Below, piece by piece: positions 22,260 to 34,216 of a stretch of 64,000 bases of DNA. Within the stretch, counting starts at the first letter, position 1. Each line of letters starts with the position of its first letter. Source of the DNA: Myxocyprinus asiaticus (lineage: Eukaryota > Chordata > Actinopteri > Cypriniformes > Catostomidae). The stretch covers positions 57,424,001 through 57,488,000 of the forward strand of contig NC_059346.1 in the NCBI RefSeq assembly GCF_019703515.2. Reading direction: 5' to 3'. Under the pieces are notes generated by a model that was given only the letters and a program-made list of their open reading frames with translations, searched no databases and had not been told where the DNA came from. The position numbers and the translations under genes are program-made.

Positions 22260-24515
22260 TTAAAGTCTTAATAATGGTAGAACCTCCTACATTCATCTTT
22301 GCCTTCTTTAACCACGCATTACATTTAAATTAACTGCATGTAATTACACTGTTATACTTACTATTGGAAACATGCTTACTGGCAAGCTAACCTTGAGTGT
22401 TATGTACATTGCCAATGCATTATAAGACACTATACATACAGATATAAAACAAATTGAATGCTGAAGTTTAATTTGCGGAAGTTTAAAATCTCAAAACTAT
22501 TATTTTTTCTTACTGCCGGATACGGATACTGCATTAATTGCATAAATTTTTTAAACACTTTAAACAGTCAACTTTTAAGAATTTAACGCCTTAAATTTCC
22601 CTGCCCTAATGATATCATATAGTATAATATTTATAATACTATATAATAGTATTAACATATATGTCTACAATTTGGATTTTATTAATTGAGATAGTGACAA
22701 TGGAGACCTTTGTCCTGCGTATTACAATATTGAAATTGAAATACTGGCCTTGACCTGCCAAACTGTAAAATCAGTGGGAAAATGTTTTCTGAATCAGAAC
22801 AGAATGGAAAATATTTTTTTACCATTGGATCCAAGTGTGCCCTGTCTGTTTGTAGCTATTGCCCTATGTCCTATTTATTGAGCTAGTTACATGCACAATC
22901 TTTCACGATTTTGTTTAATAAGCCGACAAAGCGTAAGGTCATATAAAAGGCTTAAACTGCTTTCCTTTATCGGATAAGGTCAGTTTAAGAATATACCTTT
23001 TAGAACCCGAATATTTTTACCCATTACCCAGATTTTGGAGATCACCACTCTTCTGGAGAGTTATACAGGGCTCACTGGCTAAAAATCCTGCTAACTCCTC
23101 GGCACGTCCTCCAATGACTGAACATACATTTGTACAGGTGTAGTTTACTGCAACAAATAATGTTCTTGAAATTTGTTTTGATTTCCAATAAAACATGTTG
23201 TAACACTTTTAAAACAAGATAAATTTACTTAAGAAACAAAACTGTGAAAGACTTATTTTCTGAGAATACATATTGAATTATTATTATTTTTATTTACCTC
23301 ATTGGCAAATCGTTTTTTAAGCATCAGTCAAACACAATATTGTGAGATTTGAGAGATCACAATGCCACTCATTTTGTTTCTTATAGCAGGGCGGTGAGCA
23401 TTCTGTTATTTTGTTCATTCTTAACAGTTTATTTCAAGGCATTCAAATACAAATCATAAAGAAAATGGTTAGAAAAGCTTAAATATATTGTAAAGTGAGC
23501 AGCAATTTATTTCCATAACACATTTTATTATTAATATGACACTGACCTTGTTGATGCATAGAAACACAATGTTTTACACTTCAGAGTGGTAACTTTAAAA
23601 CAATGTGTTTAAAAACATTTTCCAAGACCAGGTCATGTTTAGCATTAGCCATTAGTGCCATGAATTGAGTACGGTAAACATGACAAATTACATATTATCT
23701 ACTGCATATATCTTCCAATAATAATTGAGTTATTATAATAGCTCCTTTTACTGATCCCATGTGGATTCCATTCATAGAATGAGGCAGAAAGCATATTATT
23801 TATAGAATAATATCCAGTGCGCTGCAGATGACAGCTGGCAGAATGGAACCCACCAGAGTATTAGAGCACTTTAGCGCTTCATTTTGCATAATTTATTGAA
23901 AAATGGACATGAAGAATAATGCTTTATGAAGTAAACAAATGACAATCTATCAATATTTCTCTAAATGTGCACACTTTTGGACTAAACGTTCTATTACATG
24001 TTGTTCACTGAAGTCTGCTAGAGACAAATCAACAGGAGTTTACTCCATATAATGGGTATGTGCGTCTTTATAACGGTTTAATTTTCATAACACTTATTTT
24101 GATGTTTTGATATGTTGATGTAAATTTTAAAAATACTCTCAAATAACATTTCTATCATTAAACAGTGGCTGAATATCTAAGCTGGAGTAATATACCTTTC
24201 TAATGATGTACTAGAGTTTATCACAATTAAGAATTGTATGGTGATAACACTACCGATTGTGAGGCCGTTGGTGATTTTTGCATAAGAAGGGATAATGTTT
24301 TTGTAGATGTAAGTCTTTGATTCTTTGAATCAAATGAACGTTTTGACAGAGAAAATTCTAAAGTAATGCAACACTATCGCTAAACAAATATTGTGGCACC
24401 GCCGCTATTTTGAAGCTGTAGTACCGCAATACTACCGTAGCACCTGTTTACCATGCAACCCTACTGTGAACAGAACTCTCTTTCCAGCAATCATGAAGCA
24501 ATTTAAGATATGGAG
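22260..24515. other. Noncoding stretch without recognised repeats
   Basis: No coding frame or transposon end is visible. From about 23800 to 23990 the composition is less AT-biased and word-rich (GTGCGCTGCAGATGACAGCT, TTTTGCATAATTTATTG), which reminds me of conserved noncoding DNA. That is only an impression without an alignment. Confidence 0.35.
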
Positions 24516-24518
24516 TTT

Positions 24519-24545
24519 AAAGAAAGAAAGAAAGAAAGAAAGAGA
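24519..24545. repeat. (GAAA)n microsatellite
   Basis: About six AAAG units leading into an A-rich run. Confidence 0.85.
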
Positions 24546-24617
24546 AAAAAAAATGGATACAGTGAACAAATTAAGTTAGGGTCTATTATATGAGCGGGCT
24601 ATTGGTATGGTTTGTTC

Positions 24618-24725
24618 TGGCAGCTAGCCCAGGTGTCAGCCGCTGAAACCCTGTACTTAATGCCCTAAAACAAGTGCGAGTTCCCGAACAGACCAACAGT
24701 AAAAAGCTACGCCTTTATTAATAAG
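24618..24725 (-). mobile_element. LTR-like fragment, minus strand
   Basis: The words GTGTCAGCCG...ACTTAATG...GAGTTCCCG recur in degenerate form at 26537-26585. On the minus strand an AATAAA lies in CTTATTAATAAAGGCG, as expected of an LTR polyadenylation site. It is probably a scrap of an LTR; the family is not settled. Confidence 0.4.
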
Positions 24726-24891
24726 CAGGCAATGAGCAAATATATACAGTTCCCTTCATGAGAGGTGAAAATGTATGTAAGTATGTGTGTGCATGTGTGA
24801 GGGTATTTGTTTGTGTGAGGGGAGGGTGGGGTGTCAAGATGTGCGTGGGATGTGTCTAAAAGTGTTTGCAAGTCAGAGAGTTTGTTGTGTG

Positions 24892-24892
<1 letters not shown>

Positions 24893-24937
<45 letters not shown>
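24893..24937. repeat. (TG)n microsatellite
   Basis: About 22 uninterrupted TG units. The open frames across it are artefacts of the repeat. Confidence 0.95.
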
Positions 24938-24940
<3 letters not shown>

Positions 24941-25702
24941 ACTCTCTGGTAGAGTGGAACCTGCCACAGACATCAGCCCCTGCATTTGCATATTCATGAC
25001 TCAATTTGCACTTGCCTATGCAAATGTATGCAAAAATCATTTCAGAACATTTCAAAAATAGAAACTAGCATGCAACGCGACACTGGGCTGCTTAGTATTC
25101 AGAAGCACTCCAAAATTAATAAATAAATACAGAAAATACAAATGAAAAGGCAAAAAGTATAAGGCTTACAGTGTGGAAGTTTAATTCTCGTAAAGATTCT
25201 GATATGAACCAGCTCTCATTTTCTCTTGCTTTTGTTGTATAGGGATTTGTGATTAAAGATTTCATGTTAATAAAACTAATAAATGGGCTAGATGTTAGGA
25301 CCTTAAGGTGAGAAACAGAAGAAAGGATAGAAATCACAGAGGTATGGGGTTGAGAGGTAGGTAGGCTAAGTGCACTGCACTGTCGTTTTAAAACAAAAAT
25401 AAATTGAAACAGTAAACAGAATATGATGGCAGGCACATTTGTCTATCATTAAGACCAAAATATATAACTCCTTTTTCACTACAAATCTTGACATCAATAG
25501 TCTCCTTGGAGATCATGATTTCAAGCTTGATTATACTTCCTAGCACCTGTTCTCACCCAAAATCGATTGATTGCTTCAAAAGATGTGGATTAAACCACTC
25601 AAATTTTATGGATTAATTTATGCTGCTTTCATGTCCCTTTTGGAGCTTGAAAATTTGGTCACCATTCACTTGCATTGGACAAACAGACATCATTTCTATC
25701 TG

Positions 25703-26085
25703 AAAAGACTCTGGATGATTGGAATTATTATGAATGTAGAGAAACGTATAATATTTGGCGTAAACCCCATCCTATGGTTCAGCGGAGCCTACCTCTGCCC
25801 AGGACAGGACCTAAACTTGTGGAGATGGGGTGGAGGGGGTGAAAACAACAGAAGTATGCGAACAATAGAGACAGGTGTGTAGGCTTATAAAGCAGAGGCT
25901 GTTTTGTGCTTGGATGAGATGCCTGATTGAATGAAAGCATAAGGATCCAGAGTCTTCCTGCTAGAACTTACGCTTACGCTTCCATATCTCCAAGAAAAGA
26001 CTCTGGATGACTGGAATTATAACAAATGTAGAGAAACTTATAATATTTGGTGTAAGCCCCATCCTACATTTCAGCGCTCAGATAC
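25703..26085. repeat. Direct repeat of about 90 bp, copies 290 bp apart
   Basis: AAAAGACTCTGGATGA.TGGAATTAT, GTAGAGAAAC.TATAATATTT and CCCCATCCTA occur in the same order at about 25703-25796 and 25993-26085, with about 10% differences. No coding potential is visible. It may be a tandem duplication or two copies of a longer repeat. Confidence 0.7.
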
Positions 26086-26529
26086 TTGCTTGAACCGTCA
26101 GATCCTGCCGGAGGCAATGATGGCAGGGGAGCGGAGCTTACCCCAAAAGGAATAAGAACCTACATTTAAACTATGCCCCCAAAATAACATATAAAACCAA
26201 TAATTAGAATCAGGACATCACCCAGGTCTTCAGAAAGTGAGGGACAAATCTGAAAAAAGAGGAAATATCAATGAATGATGCAAACATAAGCCTGTATATG
26301 ACTGTGTGCTACATCCTACAGCCCTACTATTAAACTAATTTGTCTATGGTTACACTCTAGTTAGGGCTTCGGCCCGTAAACCATTTACATCTGTTCCTAC
26401 GTGGTGCAAAATAACATCCTAACCTGGAAGTATGTGTGTGTGTGTCAGCTAGGGGAAGCCCAGAGAGAGGCCACTCACCTGCATAGGCTTCGCTCTGGCC
26501 CGAAGGCGTGGCATGTCGGTCCAATTCCC

Positions 26530-26755
26530 TGGTCCAGCCCTGGTGTCAGTCGGTAATGTTTAGTGTTTAAATGAGTTCCCGTGTAGTAGTGTTGTTAAAA
26601 AGACAACAGTGATACATCCAAACTGGAAAACAATCACCGTAAACAAAAAGAGGAAGATTAGTCCACACAGAGCCGCATCTCCCCCACACTCTTGGTGGGC
26701 CGAGTTCAAAACTCAGTCACACACATCTGATGCATGCACGCCTCTCTTATCTAGT
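26530..26755 (-). mobile_element. LTR-like fragment related to the gypsy element's flank
   Basis: AAAGACAACAGTGATACATC and a later GCACGCCTCTCTTATC match, with one shortened gap, the sequence at about 39430-39465, just upstream of the gypsy gag. The start resembles 24618-24690. This is probably a solo or truncated LTR of the same group. The L2 LINE begins immediately after it. Confidence 0.5.
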
Positions 26756-27780
26756 CATATCAAGTCATTTTTATTTGTGTAGCACTTTTCATAACACACA
26801 TCGTTTCAAAGCAGCTTTACAGAAAATCATGCATTAACAGCAAATGAAACTGTAATATCTGTTAAGTCTTTGAGTCATCATTGTGTAGTTTGATTAAATA
26901 TGATGGTAAATTGTGTATAAAAATAAATAATTAAATAATAATTGTATTTAGAACCCCAGTGAGCAAGCCAAAGGCAACTGTGGTATGGAACACAAAACTC
27001 CATAAGATGTTGGTTAATGTAGAAAAATAACCTTGGGAGAAACCAGGCTCATGGGGTCCAGTCCTCCTCTGACTAAACAGCATGAATATAATGCCAATAT
27101 CAGTTATTTGTGTGCAGTGCAAGTCATGGTTTAAAATTAGTAAATTAAGTTAGTGTTAAGGGCCAGTGTTTAAACAAAGATTTTGTTTGAACTGTAAGAT
27201 TAATGACTAATGTCTTTGAAGTGCAAAAACTGCAGAAGTTCACATAGATGCATTGTCCTTTGTTAGTTGGCTGATGAAGGCTTTTGTTGGCAATTAATTG
27301 ATAGTCTATGTATTCCATTTTAAGAGTTTAGTCCATCATTAGACCAAGGTGATGCAGGCAGAGATCAGTGACGTGCATCGCAGTTCAATCGGCAGGTCAT
27401 TTTGGTGAGGGCTATCCTAAGTCCAAGGTTCAGGCAGTGGCATATAAAGTATCCCATGTCTTATGGTTGGAGTTGGCATCAGTTCATCCTCTAAAGTCCA
27501 TCATAATAGGCTGAAGGGATGTCTGGTTGGCACCGGCTGCATTTAGTCATCATCACTCAGTGACACATAGCAATGGAGTCCGACACCAAGCAGGAATGGA
27601 GCTGGATCTTGCCGGCTCTGGTAACCTTGGGAGATGAATCCCGAGGTTGAGACAGGCAAACAAATAGATTAATATTAGTGAAGATACCATTTAAATTATT
27701 GCAGAGTTATAGATTATGATAAATGTTTCTGGTTCCGGTAGACCTAACAAAAGCAGCCTAATAGTGAGTTGATGGATAAA

Positions 27781-29100
27781 TTAGGTGTATGCCTGGCTAA
27801 ATAGACAAGTCTTTAGTCTAGACTTAAACTGAGTGAGTCTGTCTGCATCCCAAACATTGTTAGAGAGACTATTCCATAGTATAGGAGCCAAATAGGAAAA
27901 GGATCTACATCCATTTGTGGATTTTGATATTCTAGGAACTATTAACAGGCCAGAATTTTGCGATCGTAATGAACGTGATGAAATATAGCATGGTAGAAAA
28001 TCACTTAAGTACTGCGGAGCTAGACCATTCAAAGCTTTGTATGTAGTTAACAGAATTTAAAAATGAATATGAAATTTAACAGGTTGCCAATGTAACGACG
28101 ATAAAATGGGGCTAATATGATCATATTTTCTGGTTCTAGTCAGCACTCTGGCTGCTGCATTTTGAACCAATTGAAGTTTATTTATTGATCTTGCAGGAGA
28201 TCCCCCCAGTAATGCATTACAATAATCTAATCTTGAGGTCATGAACGCATGAATTAGTTTTTCGGCATCAGCAACAGAAAGCACGTGTTGTAACTTAGTA
28301 GTATTTCTGAGGTGGAAGAATGCTGTTCTACAAACATTGGAAATTTGATTTTCAAAGGACAGATTGGTATCAAATATAACACCTAAGTTCTTAGCTGTAG
28401 AAGATGATGTAACAGATCATCCGTCGAGAGTCAAATAATATTTTAGCATCTTATTTTTAGAGGTTTTTGGTCCAATAATTAGTACCTCTGTTCTGTCGGA
28501 ATTGATTAGAAGGAAATTTCTGGCCATCCAATCTTTGATTTCATTGATACACTCTGCTAATTTGGAGAATTGTGAAATTTCATTGGGTTTTGAGGAAATA
28601 AAGTTGGGTATCAGTGGCATAACAGTGGAAACTTATTCCACGATTCCTGATAATATCTCCCAGGGGAAGCATATATAAGGAGAAAAGCAGAGGCCCTAAA
28701 ACTGATCCCTGTGGCACTCCATACTTTTGTTTTATTTAACAATTCCTCGTTAACACAGGCAATGTGGTAGCGGTCTGCTAAATCGGACCTAAACCATGCT
28801 AATGCAACTCTACAAATGCCAGCATAATTCTCAAGCCTATTCAAGAGAATGTCATGATCTATGGTGTTGAAGGCAGCAATAAGATCTAAAAGCACTAGAA
28901 GAGAAATGCAGCCGTAATCAGTTGATAAGAGCAAGTCATTTGTAACTCTAATAAGTGCAGTCTCTTTACGGTGATGGGACCTAAATCCTGACAGAAATTG
29001 TTAATATATTATTTGTCTGTAGAAATGAACATAGTTGGGAGGACACTACCTTTTCTAGTATTTTCGACATAAATGTAAGATAAATCAGTCCAGGATCAAG
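27781..29100 (-). pseudogene. L2 reverse transcriptase and C-terminal part
   Basis: On the minus strand: LLDLIAAFNTIDHDILLNRL (RT palm motif, F-D-T changed to F-N-T), then at about 28615 [11 protein letters not shown], where the YADD box is now YATD. Further on, AFMTSRLDYCNALLGG, LQLVQNAAARVLTRTRK and LAPILWNSLSNNVWDADRLT are the usual C-terminal L2 motifs. At least four frame breaks and loss of the catalytic aspartate make it inactive. Confidence 0.8.
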
Positions 29101-29302
29101 CTGGGGATTCTTAATAAGCAGTCTGATAACTGTCATTTTAAAGTTTCTTGGGACACGTCCTGAGGATAGCGAGGAGTTAATAATATGAAGAAGAGGTTAT
29201 GAGATTACAGGGCATACCTCTTTTAAGAGTTTAGTTGGTATTAGGTCTAACATACATGTTGTGGCTTTTGAGTTTCGATAAGTTTTGTTAGCTCTTCGTG
29301 AC

Positions 29303-30479
29303 TTATGACAGCGAAGGATTGAAGTTGCTCATGAGGAAATTGTGAGACACTGTTTTCAGAGGTACTGTGACAGAAGATTGTATAATTCCAATTTTATTTC
29401 TGATGATTTCAATTTTAGCTGTAAAGAAATTCATGGTCATTACTATTGTGCTGCAGTGGAATATCTGGTTCAGTTGAGGCTTTATTCCTAACCAATTTAG
29501 CCACAATACTGAATAAACACCTAAGAATGTTGTGGTTATTTTCTATGAGTTTGCTCAAATATGCTGACCTGGCAGCTTTTAGTGCCTGTCTGTAGCTACA
29601 GACACTATCTTTCCATGCACTGCGAAATACCTCTAATTTTGTATTCTTCCACTTGCGCTCCATTTTCCGAGCTGCTCTCCTTAGAGCATGAGTGTGATCA
29701 TTGTACTATGGTGCGTTGCTTTTTTCTTTAATTTCCTTTTAAGAACATTAAGGGGGGTGACAATATCAAGAGTGCTAGAGAAGACTATATTTATATTTTC
29801 TGTTATTACATCAAGTTCTTCTACACTTTTTGGCTTATTAAGTATGTGAGACAATTCTGGAAGATTATTAGTGATGCTATCTTTAGTGTTTGAAAGAATA
29901 GTTCTACCTGAACAATAGCGTGGTGTAGATTGAGTGACATTAGCTGATCGCAGCATACAAGAGACAAGGTAATGATCTGAGATCTCATCGCTCTGCAGCA
30001 GAATTTCTATAGTATCAACATCATCTCCATATGACAGAATTAAATCCAAAAGAGTTGAAAATATCGATAAATGCTAATCCCAATGTGTCATTTTCATTAT
30101 CTCTGTGAATGTTGAAGTTACCAACAATTAAAGCTCTATCCACAGTAAATACTAGATCTGATAGAAAATTTGCAAATTCACCAAGGAAATCAGAATACGG
30201 TCCGGGTGATCTATATACTGTAGCAAGGGCAAAAGATGACAGAGATGTTTTATTTATATCTGACGGTGTCACATTAAGCATTATTAGTTCAAAAGACTTA
30301 AACTTATATCCTGTCCTCTGAGTAACACCAAAAACTTCATTGTAAATTGTAGCAACACCTCCTCCTCGACCCTTCAGACGAGGCTCATGTTTATAACAAT
30401 AATGTGGGGGAATAGACTCATTTAAACTAATATATTCATCTGGTTTAAGCCAGTTTTCAGTCAAACAGAGCGCTTCCAA
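29303..30479 (-). pseudogene. L2 endonuclease and linker
   Basis: The minus strand reads CLTENWLKPDEYISLNES, PRLKGRGGGVATIYNE, ALATVYRSPGPYSDFL and ALIVGNFNIHRDNEND, then, after a frame break near 30030, EISDHYLVSCML. The GDFN motif has become GNFN, replacing a catalytic aspartate. The SDH histidine remains. The linker QALKAARSAYLSKLIENN (29415-29663) joins it to RT. Confidence 0.8.
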
Positions 30480-30599
30480 ATTCTGATCTGTAATAATTTA
30501 ATTTACAATTAGTACTTTGGTTGAAAGAGATCTAATGTTTAGTAGCCCTAACTTTATATGATGTTTATCTTACATTTTTTTGTTATTTTCATGTAGCCC

Positions 30600-31345
30600 T
30601 TGCTTTAAAAAGGCTATAGTAAAACACGCTTTCATGTATTTATTTTCATTAATACATATTTTTGCTTTATAACACTTAATGGTATGCACATGTAGCATTC
30701 ACATGTACAGAAAACGTGACTTTTCTGTGTCTCATACTAACTTTATGTGTGCAATATATTTTATTTAAAGCCTTATTGGTTTCCTAAGTGTCAATTTTGT
30801 TTTGGAAAAACTTGTGATTGGTTAGGAGGCAGAACTTAGGTCAGGTAGTGTGTGTGTGAGATCAGAGTGACGCAGAAAGAAGAGACACTCAGAGTGTTAC
30901 TTGTTAATATTTCTCTCATACTTTTGAGTAAAGTGTGATTTCTCTTTTCTTTCATCATTTCTGAGAGTAATAGAAGTGTTGAAAGTGCACTGCTTGTGTA
31001 GACTGTGTATTACTCACTCACTAGGCTTGAGGGTGGTTTGAATTAACCAGAGACTGAGCTCCTCTGGCCTCGTTGGAGATAGTTAACCAGGTAGTGCTCT
31101 GGACCGGGAATACCGCAAGTTCCCTTGGCGTTGTTGGATTTTCTTCTCCAGATAGAGCTCCGGGCTACCAGGTATGTCTGTGAGTTCCTCTGGCAACATG
31201 GGAGATACCGACTTGCATGCAGATCGCAATCACTCTCTCACTTGCTGCTCGCTCGCTGCTGCTCGCTGCTCTCTACGTTTCTCCGCTGATCGCCAAGAAT
31301 GTGCGTGGTTCGAGAACTCCGTTGTCATCTGTGAGTAAAGTCCGT
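30600..31345. other. Unclassified stretch between the L2 LINE and the foldback element
   Basis: There is a GC-richer part from about 30840 to 31345, with partly repeated phrases (GCTCTGGACCGGGAATACCG, GCTCCGGGCTACCAGG; GAGTTCCTCTGG). It may be the LINE's 5' untranslated region or an unrelated repeat. I see no ORF. Confidence 0.4.
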
Positions 31346-32290
31346 AACACTTTCTGTGAAGCCCATAATGCATTATAGACACATATATAATTATTTATAT
31401 GTAAGTATTACTGTCCTATAAATATATTTATAAAGATGCATCTAGACCTATACATCATAATAACAACAGTTATAGTTATATTTACATTATTGTTATAATT
31501 ACTTACAAGTTATGAACTCTTTTGCAATGACCAAGCGCATAATGCTTTATACACTGGTTTATAAGTATTAATTAGTCAGTCTTATGGTCCTATAAATATA
31601 TTTATAAAGATACACCCTGCATTATATGAATAGTTATAATGTTATTACTATATTATAGTTGTAATAATTTATAAGTAATGCATATTTAATGCAAAGTTTA
31701 ATAAATAAAATCTTTTTTTATTGTTGTTGATGCCTATTGGTTGTGTTGTGGTGCATTATAAATACTTACTGTGAGTAATAATACAGTTAATAAGCTTTAT
31801 AAATGCATCATTAATGGCTTTAAGTGAAAGTATATGATGCAATTTCTTTAATACCGGTACAATTGTTAGAAATTACAATGTGCTCATTATTTGTTAGAAA
31901 TGCATCTGCATTGTCCAATAAGTGAATTATTTTCTATTGTTAATAGTTGTGTTGTACTGCCTTAAATACTTATTGTGAATGATAATACAACAATTACTAA
32001 CATTTATAAATGCATCATTGATAGCTTTAAGTGAAAGTATAAGATGCAATTTCCATAATGCAAATGTTAGGAATCATGAAGATGTGTATTTGTTAGAAAT
32101 GCATTTACAATTGTTTATTTGTAAATGTAATTACTGAACAATAATGGTTATTAAATAATGTAAAATGGTTAGTAAAACAGTCAAAATTTTTTGAAGAATA
32201 ATGTCAAACAGTAATACATATTACCATACGTACAGCTGAGGAGCTATAGCTTTTAACAAGTCAAAGTTATTATTTATGACCTTTAATGCT

Positions 32291-32652
32291 GTTACGATTC
32301 CCTGTTGTCTGCCCTGTGTTTTGCCTTTGTCATCTGTTCCACCCGGACTACACTTCCCATAATCCCCAGCTCTGATCACTTCCAGCTGTTCCCCATTGTT
32401 CTCACCTGTGTTCCATTCACTCATTAGTCTTTGTGTATTTAATGCCCTGTTGTTTGCTCATCCATTGTCAGTTGTTATGTGTTTTGACCTCCCGTGTATT
32501 TCCTGTGTTTTCCCACCATGGATGTTTTCTTTGTTCCTGTGTTTTACCCGTTCTCCTGTACTTTGTTTATTTTATTAAATTATGTTTCGCAGCACCTAGA
32601 TCCAGCCTCCCGTGACCTTCTTCCTTGTTAACAAAAAGACAAACAAAAAGGT
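32291..32652 (+). mobile_element. SINE-like retroposon with 9-bp target-site duplication
   Basis: TTTAATGCT flanks it at 32282-32290 and 32653-32661. The insert begins GTTACGATTCCCTG, contains GGACTACACTTCCCATAATC, a TATTTAAT box, ATTAAATTATG near the end and an A-rich tail (AACAAAAAGACAAACAAAAA). A-tail plus variable-length direct repeats is the mark of target-primed retroposition. The body looks LTR- or polymerase II-like, not tRNA-headed. It interrupts DNA at the edge of the foldback's left arm. Confidence 0.75.
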
Positions 32653-32904
32653 TTTAATGCTCATCCCACATTTGCTTTTTATGACTCTTGCTATTGGTTA
32701 GGTTTAGGTTAAAGAATTAGGTTATGAAGGTTTAATTACTTTCATTAAGTTTCATTCACAGTGCTAATTGTAGTAGAGCATGTTCTGTTGTTAAATCAGT
32801 CATCATTATCTGCATATAAATTCCAACAGTTACAGGTTGCTTTCTGAAATATTAAGGTACTTACATTGTGTATCTTTATTTCTCTGTTTCTTTTCTGTAA
32901 AGAA

Positions 32905-33180
32905 CACCAAAAGCATTGTGGCAAGGTACACTCTTGCACTAGAGCCTGGGACTGGACCGAGCTATCACTGCCTGCACAGCAGTTGTAGCTGAATTGAAAT
33001 TAGCTTCTCCTGAGTTCTTTGACACCATCACTCCATGGAATGAGCGCGTGGAGAAACTCTCCTTATTTATTGATAGATGTCATGCTGCAATCAGCAGTGA
33101 CATCAAAGAGACAATTTCCCAGATGAAAAATGTATGGAGAATTTTTGCCAATAACCAACACCTTCTGAGACACATAGTAT
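32905..33180 (+). other. Exon-like open segment at the centre of the foldback
   Basis: A pyrimidine-rich TTATTTCTCTGTTTCTTTTC followed by TGTAAAG resembles a splice acceptor. From 32943 the frame is open for about 120 codons and includes LGLDRAITACTAVVAELKLA, FFDTITPWNERVEKLSLFID and QMKNVWRIFANNQHLLRHIV. The segment has the mixed, amphipathic composition of real protein, unlike the AT-rich arms. I do not recognise it. It could be a fragment of a transposase or a captured host exon. Confidence 0.4.
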
Positions 33181-33524
33181 GTCAAACATTTGTTCTTAAT
33201 GTACGTTCATCTCAAACATTTTTTTATTTCGGGAACTTCGTCATCTCAAGCACTTTTTCGAGTGATAATTTTGACTTGTTAAAAGCTATAGATCCTTATT
33301 ACGTATGGTAATATGTATTACGGTTTGACATTATACTTCAGAAAATGTTTGACAGTTTTTCTAACCATTTTAGTGTTTAATAACCATTATTGTTCAGTAA
33401 TTACATTTACAAATAAACATTTGTAAATGCATTTCTAACAAAAACACATCTTCATAATTCCTAGCATTTGCATTATGGAAATTGCATCTTATACTTTCAC
33501 TTTACTTAAAGCTGTCACTCACAA

Positions 33525-33640
33525 TCAGAATCAGCTTTATTGCCAAGTATGCTTACAGTGCACAACAATACAAAACAGCAACAAGACATAGATAATAATA
33601 AAAAATAATTAAAAATTGAATAAATAAATAAAAATATTTT
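33525..33640 (-). mobile_element. LINE 3'-tail fragment in the right foldback arm
   Basis: CAGAATCAGCTTTATTGCCA on plus is the reverse of the TTGGCAATAAAGCTGATTCT tail common at the 3' ends of fish LINEs. It interrupts alignment of the right arm with the left arm, so it is a later insertion. Downstream A-rich sequence follows. Confidence 0.55.
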
Positions 33641-34216
33641 AATTACTTATAAGTATTTATAAGGCAGCACAACAACTTTAACAATAGAAAAGAATTCACT
33701 TATTGGACAATGCAGATGTATTTATAACAATTAATGAGCACATCATAATTTCTAGCATTTGTACCGGTATTAAAGAAATTGCATCATATACTTTCACTTT
33801 ACATAAAGCCATCAATGATGCATTTATAAAGCATAGAAATTGTATTATTATGCACAGTAAGTATTTATTAGGCACAACAACACAACCAATAGGCATCAAC
33901 AACAATAATAAAAAATAAAAAAAGATTTTATTAAACTTTGCATTAAATATGCATTACTTATAAGTCATTACAACTATAATATAGTAGTAACATTATAACT
34001 ATTTATATAAAGCAGGGTGCATCTTTATAAATATATTTATAGGACCATAAGACTGAATAATTAATACTTATAAACCAGTGTATAATGCATTATGAGCATG
34101 GTCTTTGCAAAAGAGTTCATAACATGTAAGCAATTAAAATAATAATATAAATATAATTATAACTTGTTATTATGATGTATAGGTCTTGATGCATCTTTAT
34201 AAATATATTTGTAGGG

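Larger units (their letters stand above)
26757..30600 (-). mobile_element. L2-type LINE, minus strand, decayed
   Basis: The minus strand carries an endonuclease, RT and C-terminal segment followed by a 3' UTR whose end, GCTGCTTTGAAACGATGTG... to TGACTTGATATGACTAG at 26757, is a common fish L2-like tail. Frames change many times. The catalytic sites are altered (see the next two entries). Confidence 0.8.
31347..34216. mobile_element. Large foldback element with arms of about 0.9 kb
   Basis: The left arm (about 31412-32273) and right arm (about 33262-34216) are inverted copies: AAATATATTTATAAAGATGC, GCATTATGCGCTTGG-like and TTGACTTGTTAAAAGCTATA blocks occur in reverse order and orientation. 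The left tip begins GTAACACTTTC at 31347; the right tip is cut off where LINE sequence begins at about 34217. The arms have about 10-15% differences by eye. Inside are a SINE-like insertion, an exon-like centre and, in the right arm, a LINE tail. The pair could form a long hairpin. Confidence 0.8.

Noticed and set aside
24707..24999. Open frames across the (TG)n microsatellite, with His-Thr or Cys-Val repeats
   Set aside because: They are translations of the dinucleotide repeat and have no motif outside it.
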